64,000 nucleotides of DNA from Candidatus Melainabacteria bacterium (GTDB lineage: Bacteria; Cyanobacteriota; Vampirovibrionia; Gastranaerophilales; Gastranaerophilaceae): contig QHMG01000007.1 in assembly GCA_003258725.1 (NCBI GenBank), forward strand, positions 53,431-117,430, read 5' to 3'. Each line of letters begins with the position of its first letter. Position 1 is the stretch's first letter. Below are positions 1 to 9,419 of this stretch, in pieces. Both the position numbers and the translations under genes were made by a program. The notes below the pieces were generated by a model, which was not told where the DNA came from, searched no databases, and saw only the letters and a program-made list of their open reading frames with translations.

Positions 1-1
1 T

Positions 2-469
2 ATCGCTATTGGTAAAATTGAAGACATTTTCTGCAAACAAGGCGTAACTCACGCTATTCACACTGGTTCTAACAAGGAAGGTTTAGATTTAACATTAAAA
101 GCAATCAATAATACTCTTGATTTAAAATCAATCGCTTACAAAGATGTTCCAAATGCTGACAAATCTTTAATCTTCACAAACCTTGTTGATACAGATATGC
201 TATTTGGTCACAGAAACGATGCCGCAGGCTATGGTAAAGCAATTGAAGAAATTGATACATACATTCCAAAATTCATTGATGCTATGGGTGAAGATGATTA
301 CTTAATCATTACTGCTGATCACGGTTGTGACCCAACAGTTCCTGGTACAGACCACACTAGAGAATATGTTCCAATTCTTATTTACAGCAAAAAATTACAA
401 CCTAAAGATTTAGGTGTATTAGATGGCTTAGACTCAGTATCTAAATTTGTAAAAGAATGGATTTTTTAA
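2..469 (+). CDS. deoB: Phosphopentomutase, C-terminal part (cut by window start)
   Basis: Interconverts (deoxy)ribose 1-phosphate and 5-phosphate in nucleoside catabolism. Only the last 155 residues are present; the reading frame is open to the window edge. The fragment shows the metal-binding hallmarks of the alkaline-phosphatase-superfamily phosphopentomutase: GKIEDIF, TNLVDTDMLFGHRND and ADHGCDPTVPGTDHTREY, whose Asp/His residues bind the two Mn ions. The C-terminal end (VKEWIF) is where the family normally ends. deoC lies about 12 kb away on the other strand, so the pathway is encoded here but not as one operon. The N-terminal part is outside the window. Identification is confident from the motifs. 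Confidence 0.94.
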   Translation: MAIGKIEDIFCKQGVTHAIHTGSNKEGLDLTLKAINNTLDLKSIAYKDVPNADKSLIFTNLVDTDMLFGHRNDAAGYGKAIEEIDTYIPKFIDAMGEDDYLIITADHGCDPTVPGTDHTREYVPILIYSKKLQPKDLGVLDGLDSVSKFVKEWIF

Positions 470-528
470 ATTGTTTGATTTATAATGTAAATCGAATTAC
501 GGTATAACACATTAAAAAGGAGAAAAAT

Positions 529-705
529 ATGAACGTAAAAGTTGAAGATAGCTGCATCGCATGTGGCGCATGTGAATCAATTTGTGACAAAGTTTTCACA
601 GTAGAAGACATGGCTAAAGTTAACGAAGCAGAAGTTGCTGCTAACGAAGATTCAGTTAAAGAAGCTGCTGAATCATGCCCAGTAGGCGCTATCGTTATTG
701 AATAA
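529..705 (+). CDS. Small [4Fe-4S] ferredoxin
   Basis: A 58-residue low-potential electron carrier. Cysteines at 9, 12 and 15 (CIACGACESIC) plus Cys50 in a CPVGAI motif are the four ligands of a single [4Fe-4S] cluster; Cys19 is an extra cysteine. The second cluster of 2[4Fe-4S] ferredoxins is absent, as in the single-cluster Bacillus/Thermotoga type. The protein is acidic, as usual for ferredoxins. The ATG at 529 follows a good AAGGAG about 6 bases upstream. It is monocistronic with its own terminator. It could serve pyruvate or hydrogen metabolism or radical-enzyme reduction (for example PflA), but nothing in the sequence fixes the partner. Confidence 0.93.
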   Translation: MNVKVEDSCIACGACESICDKVFTVEDMAKVNEAEVAANEDSVKEAAESCPVGAIVIE

Positions 706-726
706 TTAATTCAACAAAATATTTTT

Positions 727-765
727 AAGGCGGATTTTGAAGAATTCAAAATCCGCCTTATTATT
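727..765 (+). terminator. Rho-independent terminator after ferredoxin
   Basis: A perfect 12-bp stem (arms 727-738 and 748-759, core AAGGCGGATTTT) with a 9-base loop, followed by an AT-rich tail. It ends the ferredoxin transcript 22 bases after the stop codon. Confidence 0.85.
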
Positions 766-890
766 TGTATAAATTTTGTAAAAAAGTATTAACATAAGCA
801 CTTTTAAGGTGAAAAATACTTAACAAATTACGAGGTTTGTAGTAAAATAAAATCAAAATAATAGAATGGTACAAATTTAGGGGAATTTTT

Positions 891-3800
891 ATGTTTCAAG
901 TTTCATTTTTAGGAAAAAGACAAGACAAAAACACAGTTGAACAATTAAAACAACAAGGTGACGCTCTTACGCTAAATAATCAACGTAACATTAATAACGC
1001 CATCAACAATTTAGCTGAGGACTCATCAGAGGAAAATATTAAATTTTTGATGAACGTAGCTCAAGGTTTGAGATACGGCACAAGTTTTGAATTAGATGAT
1101 AAAAAATCTAACAACGAATGGAAGGCTAAATTACAAAACGCAACTGCTAAAGCGTTAGAAAATACAGACTCTCCAAACAAAGCAGAATTACAAAAACAAT
1201 TTAAAGCTACTTTCATCGACAAAAAAGAAATGTCAGATGATGAAAAGTCGGTTATGTCTTTAAGAAACAACCTTTTAAAAACAAAAGGCTTACCACAAGC
1301 AATGAATGATTCAAAAATTGATGCTGTTAAAAACATTGCTAAAAACCTAGATTATTTTGTAATTTCAACAGAAATTACAACAAAAGAAAAGAAATCTTGT
1401 CTTGAAAAATTGAATAAATTAATGAGCCCAGAATACAAAATTAACCCTCAATTAAAAGATAAAAAACCTCAAGTATTGGGTGAATTATTAAACGACTTGG
1501 TTGTAAAAACAGCTGACTCAGATAAACCAACAATCAAAACAACAGACCAACGTCATCATGGTATGTGTGCTGCAATTTCTACATCAAGAAAAGTTATGGC
1601 ATACGAATATAAAGATAAATACGTAACTATGGTTATGGAAGAACTTAACAATAAGCCAGAAATGGAAGTTTACGACCCATCTAAGTTAGGTACAGATGCA
1701 AAAATTTCTGTTCCAAAAACAGAAGTAGATTTTGATTATGCAGATGATAAAGGTTACAGAATCCTTGACGCTTCAGCTTTACAATGGATGAACATTGCAG
1801 GTAATACAGGTAGAGGTGACGTTCAAACAACTCATTTCTCTGCTTTTGATAAAAAATATTTTGACACCTTCCATGATGGTCACTACATGAGAGATTTAGA
1901 CGATCCTAAATTAGTTCCACATCAAAACCACTTAAGAGCTTTGGAAAAAGCAGAAGACTTTATTAAAGCAACTAAAAATGGTATGGAAAAACGTGAAAAA
2001 GAAGCTGTTGAACAAAGACAAAACGCTCGTTTCAACGCTCAAACCGTTGTTAAAGCGAACAAAGCCTTGTCAACTGAATTAAAAGCTCTAATGCCAGAAA
2101 AATCAGATGAAGAAATGACAAAAGTTGTTAATCACTTCCTAAAAATGGGTGAAGTAAAAGGCTCTCAATCTGATGATTTACACTTCTTTGACTATGAAGA
2201 AGAATCTATGAAAAAACAAAAAATGGCTAACTTCATTAAAAATGAAAATCCAAATGTAAAACAAGAAGATATTGATGCAAGAATGAAAAATATCTTCAAT
2301 ATGTATGAACTTTCAACAGAAACAACTGAAGCTATGAACAAGGAAATTATTCCTAAGTCACCTGAAGCTAAGATGAAAAAATACTACAAACCTTTATGGG
2401 AAGCAGCTGCATCATATAGAACTGCTCAAGATTTAAAACTTGATATTCCTGAAAATTTTGACAAAGAAGTTAAAAAATATGGTTTAGGCAAAGATGCAAC
2501 AAAAGCTGACGTTATGAAAAAATACGAAGACGAAGGCAAAGTTGTATCAGAACCAATTTTAAGAAGTATGCAAGATAAATACAACAAAATTGCAAAATAC
2601 GCCGCTGTTGTTGAAAAAGCAGAAGTTAAAGGCGAAAAATTGAATATGGACGGTCTTTATGAAATGACTGACAACGAAAAATCAGCCTTAGACAAAGTTG
2701 CTAAAAACATCAACAAAATGTATACAGAAGTAAAAAAAGAAACCGCAGCAAAACAAAAAGAATTAGAAAAACCGTTAAATGAACTTGCTAAAAAAATCGG
2801 TGCAGAAAAAGGTTCTGTATGGGTTAACAAAGAAGGTTCTTCAGGCTTATGCACACCTCAAGAAATCCGTATTTTAGAACAAATGACAGGCAAACCTTAT
2901 TACGCTGAAGAAAGCGTTGAAAAGACTGCTGAAAAGATTAAAACAGGCAAACATTCTGGTATTTCTGGTACATCAGTTTATCATAACGACCACGGTGGGC
3001 ACGCTCAATATATCGCAGATGTTGCACCATTATTAGTTAAAGACCCTAAAACAGGCAAAGTTGAAGTGAAAGATGCAATTATGCACGATAACACTTGGGG
3101 TGCTTGTGAACACAAGAAAACTTGGTTAGATTCAAAAGGTTTATTAAGAACTGACTATCAATGCGGACGTGGTGGTGAAGACGGCTACATCACAAATAAT
3201 GCTTGGCAAAATGGTGTTCTTGTAGAAGACTTCAAATATAAACCTGGTAACATCAAAGGCGAAAAATTCAAAATGTTCTATGATGGTATACTTCAAACCG
3301 AAAATAATGACATGACATCTTCAGCTCAAAGTCTTGTACAAAACGCATTCGTTGGACCACAAGTAAAAATGAGTAGTGTCGCTCAAGTTATGCAAGCGGT
3401 TAAGAATGTTCCTGCCGAATACTTAGATAAAGTTATGGAAAGAGCAGAAAACGCTGGTGAAACAAAAGATGCTATTGAAACTCAAGTTATGAAAGACCTT
3501 GACAACATCAATTCTGAAGCTGATGTTTCAAAAGCACACAAAAATACACAAAGTTATTTAAAACAAATATCTGCAAAAATGACATTCACAAGAGCAAAAG
3601 CAATGAATGCCTTAACAGATGCGATGTTAAACGGTCAAAAATATAACTTAACTGAAAATAATATTGATACAATCCAAGACAAAAACTTTAAGGTTGTAAA
3701 ACACTTTATTGACGCTAAGTTTGATCCAAAAGACAATAAAGAATTTGTTGCGAGATTTAATGAAATTCAAGGTATGAATTTAGAAAGTCTAACAAAACTT

Positions 3801-5024
3801 GCCAAAACAGCTTCAGATGAAGATTTAAGCGTAAAAGAAGTAACCCCATTTGACGTTGCAAGACAAATTAAAGGTCTTGAACCTGAGCCAAACAAAATGT
3901 TAAAGAATATGATGTATATGGATTCAATTCAAGACAACATCAAATTAACAAAAAATGGTGACTCATTTGAAGAAGCTTTCTTCATGCTACAACGAGACTG
4001 GGATAACTTGAACGCTACAAAAGAAATTAGACAAATAAAAAACAAAATGTTTAAGGAACACGGCGTTCGTGCAGCATATCCTGATTGCCAATTAACAACC
4101 AAAGAAGAAACTTCAAAACTTGCAAATACATTCTCTAATACACTAAAACAAGGTGTTGAATTAGTTACAGCATTAAAGCAAATGCAAGCTGGAAAAATGG
4201 ATAAACAAGGTTTGACAGATGAAGAAATTTCAACTGCAATGAAAAACCAATTGGCAGATATTGCGTCAGGCAAAAAGACATTCATCGAGGCAAACATTGA
4301 ACCTCAACACAGACAAGTCGTTACAAAAGAATTAAACAACTACTTGTCCGCTGCAATAAAAGGTAAAAACACTGATGCTCAATACAAGAAATTTGAAGAT
4401 AGCTTCAACAAGTACCACATTTTGAACAATCCAAAAGAATTATTAAAAGAATTCGTAAGATTAACAAAATCTGAAGACCCAGCTAAAAAACAAATGGCTC
4501 AAGTTTACGAAAGCTATATGGTTAAAGGTTGTTACGAATTAGCTAAATTCGATATGGCTGTTCAAATGATTGGAGATGCTCAAAGCGGACATATTCAAGA
4601 AATGGGCAAAGACTTGGCTAAAATGTCAACACCAAAAGAATGGGATGAACAAGGTGGTGCTCACAACTTGAACACTGATGAAGGCTTATATTCATTCATC
4701 AACAAAGCTCAAGAAACAGGTGGCGTAGAAAACACATTACAATTAATGAACCACTTAGGTATGAACGACAAGGCAATGCAATTAGAAATGAAGAATATCG
4801 GCGAACTTGATGAATTGAAATCAGCATTAAGCGCTGATACATTGGGTGCTGTTGTTAGTATCGTTCAAAACAAAGCTAACTTCGTTGGTGGTTTAAACTT
4901 AACTAAAGCCCCTGCAGAAGCTAAAATGAGAGAAGAATACATTGCAAAATTGAATGACCTAATCGGTTATATCAATGAAAATGCACCAAAAATTTTATCT
5001 CAAGCGCAACCTCAACAGGCATAA
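891..5024 (+). CDS. Giant papain-like cysteine-peptidase-like protein (1377 aa)
   Basis: Not a recognised named family. A strongly charged, mostly helical 1377-residue protein with no signal peptide or membrane segment. It carries papain-like signatures in the right order: Gln220 six residues before Cys226 (DQRHHGMCAAIS, as in papain Q19/C25), then His704 (GGHAQYIADV) and Asn734 in NTWG, the counterpart of papain's NSWG. About 430 residues of helical sequence separate Cys226 from a second cysteine motif (Cys654, SSGLCTPQE), which could instead be the nucleophile. The last 600 residues are helical with no motif I recognise. The start ATG follows AGGGGA. It is transcribed alone, between two terminators. 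Protease activity is inferred from motif spacing only. Confidence 0.7.
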   Translation: MFQVSFLGKRQDKNTVEQLKQQGDALTLNNQRNINNAINNLAEDSSEENIKFLMNVAQGLRYGTSFELDDKKSNNEWKAKLQNATAKALENTDSPNKAELQKQFKATFIDKKEMSDDEKSVMSLRNNLLKTKGLPQAMNDSKIDAVKNIAKNLDYFVISTEITTKEKKSCLEKLNKLMSPEYKINPQLKDKKPQVLGELLNDLVVKTADSDKPTIKTTDQRHHGMCAAISTSRKVMAYEYKDKYVTMVMEELNNKPEMEVYDPSKLGTDAKISVPKTEVDFDYADDKGYRILDASALQWMNIAGNTGRGDVQTTHFSAFDKKYFDTFHDGHYMRDLDDPKLVPHQNHLRALEKAEDFIKATKNGMEKREKEAVEQRQNARFNAQTVVKANKALSTELKALMPEKSDEEMTKVVNHFLKMGEVKGSQSDDLHFFDYEEESMKKQKMANFIKNENPNVKQEDIDARMKNIFNMYELSTETTEAMNKEIIPKSPEAKMKKYYKPLWEAAASYRTAQDLKLDIPENFDKEVKKYGLGKDATKADVMKKYEDEGKVVSEPILRSMQDKYNKIAKYAAVVEKAEVKGEKLNMDGLYEMTDNEKSALDKVAKNINKMYTEVKKETAAKQKELEKPLNELAKKIGAEKGSVWVNKEGSSGLCTPQEIRILEQMTGKPYYAEESVEKTAEKIKTGKHSGISGTSVYHNDHGGHAQYIADVAPLLVKDPKTGKVEVKDAIMHDNTWGACEHKKTWLDSKGLLRTDYQCGRGGEDGYITNNAWQNGVLVEDFKYKPGNIKGEKFKMFYDGILQTENNDMTSSAQSLVQNAFVGPQVKMSSVAQVMQAVKNVPAEYLDKVMERAENAGETKDAIETQVMKDLDNINSEADVSKAHKNTQSYLKQISAKMTFTRAKAMNALTDAMLNGQKYNLTENNIDTIQDKNFKVVKHFIDAKFDPKDNKEFVARFNEIQGMNLESLTKLAKTASDEDLSVKEVTPFDVARQIKGLEPEPNKMLKNMMYMDSIQDNIKLTKNGDSFEEAFFMLQRDWDNLNATKEIRQIKNKMFKEHGVRAAYPDCQLTTKEETSKLANTFSNTLKQGVELVTALKQMQAGKMDKQGLTDEEISTAMKNQLADIASGKKTFIEANIEPQHRQVVTKELNNYLSAAIKGKNTDAQYKKFEDSFNKYHILNNPKELLKEFVRLTKSEDPAKKQMAQVYESYMVKGCYELAKFDMAVQMIGDAQSGHIQEMGKDLAKMSTPKEWDEQGGAHNLNTDEGLYSFINKAQETGGVENTLQLMNHLGMNDKAMQLEMKNIGELDELKSALSADTLGAVVSIVQNKANFVGGLNLTKAPAEAKMREEYIAKLNDLIGYINENAPKILSQAQPQQA

Positions 5025-5045
5025 CATCAAATAAAACAATATAAG

Positions 5046-5083
5046 AAGGCGTTTTTTGAAAAATTTTCAAAAAACGCCTTTTA
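5046..5083. terminator. Bidirectional terminator between the 1377-aa gene and atpG
   Basis: A long near-perfect hairpin (AAGGCGTTTTTTGAA paired with its complement, arms 5046-5061 and 5065-5080) with T-runs on either strand. It sits between two convergent genes and can serve both. Confidence 0.85.
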
Positions 5084-5109
5084 AATTTTATAACCAATCT
5101 AATTCAAAA

Positions 5110-6036
5110 CTATTTTAATGCATTAGCACCAGAAACAATTTCAACAAGTTCTTGGGTAATAGCCCATTGACGAGCCTTATTGTAGTCAATTGAAAGCAAT
5201 CTAATCATTTCCTCAGCATTATTTGAAGCGGCAGACATTGCAGTCATACGAGATGCCAATTCACTAGCTTGAGCTTCTAACAACGCTTGATAAATAATAT
5301 TTGTAATAAACATTGGCACTAAAGATTGCAAAATACCATGAACATTAGGTTCAAATAACATTAACGGGTCAATTCCGCCTTTACCGTCATGCTCCTCAAT
5401 TTCTGGCGAAAGTGGCAAAATTTCCCAATTTTGAACAGAATATGACATCATATTTTTAAAACGAGTCGTTAAAACTTCAATTTTATCAATTTTGTTGTCG
5501 ACAAAAAATTCTGCTAAGTCCTCCGCAACAAGCAATGCTCCCGTAGAGGTTACATTGTTTGCCACACTTAAATAAGTTTTTACAATCTCACAATTTTTGT
5601 TTGTAATTTTACGTTTTAAACCTACAACGCCTTTTTGACCAACAACGAACAATTTAACGGCAAGTCCTTTTTCGTTATATTCATCAACCATAGCCAAAGT
5701 TCTACGTATAATATTTGCATTATAAGCACCAGCCAAACCTTTGTTAGATGTCATTACAACCAAACCAACTGATTTAATATCACGTTTTTCTAACAAAACA
5801 GGATAGTTATCAATTGCTTTTTCAACATGCAAATTTTCTAAAGAATATTCACCATTTACTGCTGATAACATTCTTCTAAACATTACCAACAACTCATCTG
5901 CAAAAGGTCTTGCAGCCTTAACGGTAGTTTCCGCTCTTTTAACTTTTGCAGCAGCAACCATCTTCATCGCACGAGTAATTTTTTTCGTGTTTTGAACACT
6001 TTGTATTCTAGTTTTAATATCTTTTAAATTTGCCAT
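5110..6036 (-). CDS. atpG: ATP synthase gamma subunit
   Basis: The rotating central stalk of F1, coupling c-ring rotation to catalysis. 308 residues, starting with the conserved MANLKDIKTRIQSVQNTKK coiled-coil helix and KITRAMKMVAAAK; the C-terminal coiled coil (SRMTAMSAASNNAEEMI) is intact. It is the last gene of the a-c-b'-b-delta-alpha-gamma operon, 17 bases after atpA. The stretch near residues 210-230 (LSPEIEEHDGKGGIDPLML) is short, so the 30-40-residue regulatory insertion of photosynthetic cyanobacterial and chloroplast gamma is missing, in line with a non-photosynthetic lineage. Beta and epsilon are not in this operon. Confidence 0.96.
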   Translation of the reverse strand: MANLKDIKTRIQSVQNTKKITRAMKMVAAAKVKRAETTVKAARPFADELLVMFRRMLSAVNGEYSLENLHVEKAIDNYPVLLEKRDIKSVGLVVMTSNKGLAGAYNANIIRRTLAMVDEYNEKGLAVKLFVVGQKGVVGLKRKITNKNCEIVKTYLSVANNVTSTGALLVAEDLAEFFVDNKIDKIEVLTTRFKNMMSYSVQNWEILPLSPEIEEHDGKGGIDPLMLFEPNVHGILQSLVPMFITNIIYQALLEAQASELASRMTAMSAASNNAEEMIRLLSIDYNKARQWAITQELVEIVSGANALK

Positions 6037-6053
6037 TGGTTGTTTTTGTCCTA

Positions 6054-7571
6054 TTATTTAACAAAAGTTTTGCCAAAACTTTCTAATGCGTTTCTTAATG
6101 CAGTTTTATCATCATCTGACAATGCAGAACCTTCATTCAAGCGTTTTGCTAGTTCTGGTAAATTGTCTTCAAAATAATCAAACCATTCTCGTTTGAATTT
6201 TACCATTAATTTGTTATCAACATCATCTAAGAAACCTTCGTTTGCGGCAAACAAGATTGATACTTGTTTAGCAACGCTTAGTGGCATATATTGAGGTTGT
6301 TTCAATACTTCTGTAAGTTTTTCACCACGAAGTAATTGTTTCTTAGTTGCTGGATCTAAGTCTGATGCGAATTGAGCAAAGGCTTCCAATTCTCTAAATT
6401 GAGCCAAGTCAAGTCTTAATTTACCTGCAACTTGTTTAATACCTTTAGTTTGAGCAGCCCCACCTACACGAGATACTGAAATACCAGCATTAATAGCCGG
6501 TCTAATACCTGCATTAAACAAACCTGATTCCAAGAAAATTTGACCATCTGTAATTGAAATTACGTTTGTTGGAATATATGCTGAAACGTCACCAGCTTGA
6601 GTTTCAATAATTGGTAAAGCTGTAATAGAACCAGCACCCAATTTATCATTCAATTTAACTGCACGTTCTAGTAATCTTGAGTGTAAATAGAATACATCAC
6701 CTGGATATGCTTCACGTCCTGGTGGTCTTTTTAATAACAAACTCATTGCACGATATGCTTGAGCGTGTTTGGTCAAATCATCATAAATAATTAAAACGTG
6801 TTTGCCTTGTTCTAAGAAACCTTCCGCAATAGCAGCTCCGGCAAATGGAGCAATATATTGTAATGGTGCAACATCGTTTGCTGTAGCTGAAACAATAATT
6901 GAGTAATCCATTGCGCCATGATTTTCCAAAACTTTAGCTAACTGTGCAACAGTAGATGCTTTTTGACCAATTGCAACATAGATACAAATTACATCTTGAC
7001 CTTTCTGATTAATAATTGTGTCAATTGCAATAGCTGTTTTACCTGTTTGACGGTCACCAATGATAAGTTCACGTTGACCACGTCCGATTGGAGTTAAAGC
7101 ATCAATCGCAGTTAAACCTGTTTGCAACGGTTCATGTACAGACTTTCTAGCTACAATACCTGGGGCAACTTTTTCGATAGGCATTGTTCTATCGGATTTA
7201 ATTTCACCTTTACCGTCAATTGCTTGACCAGTTGGGTTAATAATTCTACCAATAAGTCCTTCACCAACTGGAACAGAAGCAATTCTTGATGTTGTTCTAA
7301 CTGTCATACCTTCTTTAATATGAGTATAATCACCAAGAATTACAACACCAACATTATCTTCTTCAAGGTTCATTGTAATCCCTAAAGTACCTTTGCCGTC
7401 TTCAAATTCAACAAGTTCGCCTGACATTACGTTTCTTAAGCCGTATACACGGGCAATACCGTCACCTACTTCAAGCACAGAACCGACATTTGATACCTCT
7501 GTTTTTGTTTCGTAGTTCTTAATCTTATCACGAATTATAGAACTAATTTCATCTGGTTTAATTGCTACCAT
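6054..7571 (-). CDS. atpA: ATP synthase alpha subunit
   Basis: Non-catalytic nucleotide-binding subunit of the F1 hexamer. 505 residues, the usual length. The Walker A motif GDRQTGKT is at 172-179. Other family signatures are LIIYDDLTKHAQAYR and the ATPase alpha/beta signature region with PAINAGISVSRVGG, including the Arg of the SRVG motif that reaches the catalytic site of beta. The start is MVAIKPDEISSII, with an AAAGAGGA ribosome site just upstream. It lies 16 bases from atpH and 17 from atpG in one transcription unit. Confidence 0.98.
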   Translation of the reverse strand: MVAIKPDEISSIIRDKIKNYETKTEVSNVGSVLEVGDGIARVYGLRNVMSGELVEFEDGKGTLGITMNLEEDNVGVVILGDYTHIKEGMTVRTTSRIASVPVGEGLIGRIINPTGQAIDGKGEIKSDRTMPIEKVAPGIVARKSVHEPLQTGLTAIDALTPIGRGQRELIIGDRQTGKTAIAIDTIINQKGQDVICIYVAIGQKASTVAQLAKVLENHGAMDYSIIVSATANDVAPLQYIAPFAGAAIAEGFLEQGKHVLIIYDDLTKHAQAYRAMSLLLKRPPGREAYPGDVFYLHSRLLERAVKLNDKLGAGSITALPIIETQAGDVSAYIPTNVISITDGQIFLESGLFNAGIRPAINAGISVSRVGGAAQTKGIKQVAGKLRLDLAQFRELEAFAQFASDLDPATKKQLLRGEKLTEVLKQPQYMPLSVAKQVSILFAANEGFLDDVDNKLMVKFKREWFDYFEDNLPELAKRLNEGSALSDDDKTALRNALESFGKTFVK

Positions 7572-7587
7572 AATTTATCCTCTTTTG

Positions 7588-8139
7588 TTATTTTATAATT
7601 GACTTTTGTAATTCTTCCAATCTGTGTGAAACTGATGTATCAAGCACATCGTCACCCAGTTTGAAAATTAAACCTGCAATAATTGATTCATCTACTGTGT
7701 ATTTTACAGAAATTTGTTTATCCTTTATTTTTTCTGATAATTTTTCGTGGATAACATTCATTTCATTCTCATTTAACCCTACTGCAGAAACAACTTCAAC
7801 TCTTGCAACATTATTAACATCGTCAAGAAGTTTGTTAAATACTGCAATAATGTCATAGATTAAATCAAATCTATTTCTTTCTACTAAAATTTTTAAGAAA
7901 CTTTTGATTAAAACATCAATATCTTTACTAAATACAGCTTCAATAATTTCATCTTTATTTTCAATACTTACAAGAGGGTTTGTAAGCGCTTCATATAAAT
8001 CATGAGAGCGTTTCAATATAAGCTGAATTGTCGCTAAATCAGATGCAATTGAAACATAGGACAAATCATTATTTTTGCCTAATTCAATTAAAGATTGAGC
8101 ATATCTTTCTGCTATTAAGATGTTTTTGTCATTAATCAT
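7588..8139 (-). CDS. atpH: ATP synthase delta subunit
   Basis: Part of the peripheral stalk, holding alpha3beta3 still against b/b'. 183 residues, typical for the family. An N-terminal helical bundle begins IAERYAQSLIELG, as in delta/OSCP proteins, and the C-terminal signature is TVDESIIAGLIFKLGDDVLDTSV. Its start codon overlaps the stop of atpF by one base, so translation is probably coupled. Sequence conservation is low outside the signature, as is normal for delta. Confidence 0.95.
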   Translation of the reverse strand: MINDKNILIAERYAQSLIELGKNNDLSYVSIASDLATIQLILKRSHDLYEALTNPLVSIENKDEIIEAVFSKDIDVLIKSFLKILVERNRFDLIYDIIAVFNKLLDDVNNVARVEVVSAVGLNENEMNVIHEKLSEKIKDKQISVKYTVDESIIAGLIFKLGDDVLDTSVSHRLEELQKSIIK

Positions 8140-8636
8140 TATATGTTGAACCTATCTAATTCATTGATACTGTCCTCAATAAATTTAACGTGATATTGAG
8201 GTTTTGCTTTTAAAGTTTTTACTATGTGATTTTTTGCAAGTTCCAAAGACGCAAGGGCTGTTTTTTGAGAAAGATTTGAAATTATTCTTTGACCTTCTGA
8301 TTCTACCACGCTGTCTGTTGTCTTATAGATTGAATTAACTTGCTTTTCCGCTTCTTCTAGAATTCTTTTACCTAATCTATCCGCTGTAACTTCAGCATTA
8401 TCAAGAATATTTCTAACTTCTGTCGGAACTTTTGATGAAATTTCTTGTGTTCTTTTTAATTCAACAATTGAATCATCTTTAGCTTTTTTAGCATCTTCAA
8501 TCAAACTCATAACTTTAGCTTGTAATTTATCCATCATTGCACCAAAGTTAATCTTCTTAAACAATAGCGCAAATAAGCCTATAAAGATTAAGAAGTTAAA
8601 CGTATTTGATTGTACAATTAAATTCCAGAATTCCAT
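8139..8636 (-). CDS. atpF: ATP synthase b subunit
   Basis: Peripheral-stalk subunit: one N-terminal membrane helix (residues about 8-27, TFNFLIFIGLFALLF) followed by a long charged coiled coil to residue 165. It is adjacent to a second, divergent b-type gene, the b/b' pair found in cyanobacteria and some other bacteria; most heterotrophic bacteria use two identical b copies. It lies two bases from b' and overlaps atpH by one base. Family identity rests on topology and position, because b subunits conserve little sequence. Confidence 0.92.
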   Translation of the reverse strand: MEFWNLIVQSNTFNFLIFIGLFALLFKKINFGAMMDKLQAKVMSLIEDAKKAKDDSIVELKRTQEISSKVPTEVRNILDNAEVTADRLGKRILEEAEKQVNSIYKTTDSVVESEGQRIISNLSQKTALASLELAKNHIVKTLKAKPQYHVKFIEDSINELDRFNI

Positions 8637-8638
8637 AA

Positions 8639-9109
8639 TTATCCTTGCATATATTTGTTAATTAAATCATTATCGACATTTTCAATCTTGTCGTGATTTA
8701 CTAAAAACCTATCAGAAATTGCTTGAGCCAAAGTAACAACTTGACTTTTCAATTCAATATTTGCGCTATTTGTAGCGTTTTTAAAATATAATCTACTTTT
8801 GTCAAGATGTTTTTGAGACTCTTTTCTTGCTTTAGCTGTTTGTTCATCTTTTTGCACATTTGCTTCATTTGATTTATTGTTAATCAAATTCTTAGCACTA
8901 GCAAAAGCACCGTCTAATTTTTCGTCTCTATCCTTCAACAAGGCTTCTGACTTGTCTGCATTACTTTTTGCCAAGTAATAGTTATAATCAAGAAATCTTT
9001 GTCTTTTTTCGACGATTCTTTGTAGCGGTTTGTAGAATATCATATTCATCAAAATTGTGAATACGACAAAACTTATTGCTGATACTAAAAATGTTGCATT
9101 AAATTCCAT
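8639..9109 (-). CDS. atpF': ATP synthase b' subunit
   Basis: Second peripheral-stalk subunit. 156 residues: an N-terminal membrane helix (about 5-26, FLVSAISFVVFTILMNMIF) followed by KPLQRIVEKRQ, a junction typical of b' proteins, then a charged coiled coil rich in Lys, Asp and Ala. Its position between atpE and atpF is the cyanobacterial arrangement (there named atpG). Forms the stalk as a heterodimer with b by family analogy. Confidence 0.92.
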   Translation of the reverse strand: MEFNATFLVSAISFVVFTILMNMIFYKPLQRIVEKRQRFLDYNYYLAKSNADKSEALLKDRDEKLDGAFASAKNLINNKSNEANVQKDEQTAKARKESQKHLDKSRLYFKNATNSANIELKSQVVTLAQAISDRFLVNHDKIENVDNDLINKYMQG

Positions 9110-9144
9110 AGTTAATCCTTAAAGCTATATGCTTAATTTATAAA

Positions 9145-9387
9145 TTAAACAAGACCTACTAATTTCATTGCGATAAATAATGCATACAACGCACAAGCTT
9201 CTGATAAAGCTGCACCCATTAGGAAGAAACCAACTGCTTTACCAGCGATTTCAGGTTGTCTAGAAATGCTTTCTAATAAACCTTTTGTTGCGATACCGAT
9301 ACCAAGACCTGCACCAACTGCACCAAAACCGATTGCAACACCTGCGCCTAATTGAGCTAAGTCTGAAATTGTTTTAACGTCTGCCAT
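9145..9387 (-). CDS. atpE: ATP synthase c subunit (membrane ring)
   Basis: 80 residues forming two membrane helices joined by the polar loop RQPE (43-46). Glu63 (MGAALSEACALYAL) is the ion-carrying carboxylate. At the positions that bind Na+ in Ilyobacter-type rings (Gln in helix 1, Ser and Thr just after the Glu), this protein has Ile30, Ala64 and Cys65, so a proton-driven ring is predicted. Glycine-rich packing of helix 1 (GAVGAGLGIGIA) is intact. There is a strong AAAGGAG ribosome site, consistent with the high copy number needed for the ring. Confidence 0.97.
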   Translation of the reverse strand: MADVKTISDLAQLGAGVAIGFGAVGAGLGIGIATKGLLESISRQPEIAGKAVGFFLMGAALSEACALYALFIAMKLVGLV

Positions 9388-9419
9388 TTTTTTCTCCTTT
9401 ATTTAATTAATTTCTTATA

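Noticed and set aside
3929..4297. Minus-strand frame of 122 codons inside the papain-like gene
   Set aside because: Shadow of a long, codon-consistent gene; cysteine/serine-rich translation without motifs and no ribosome site.
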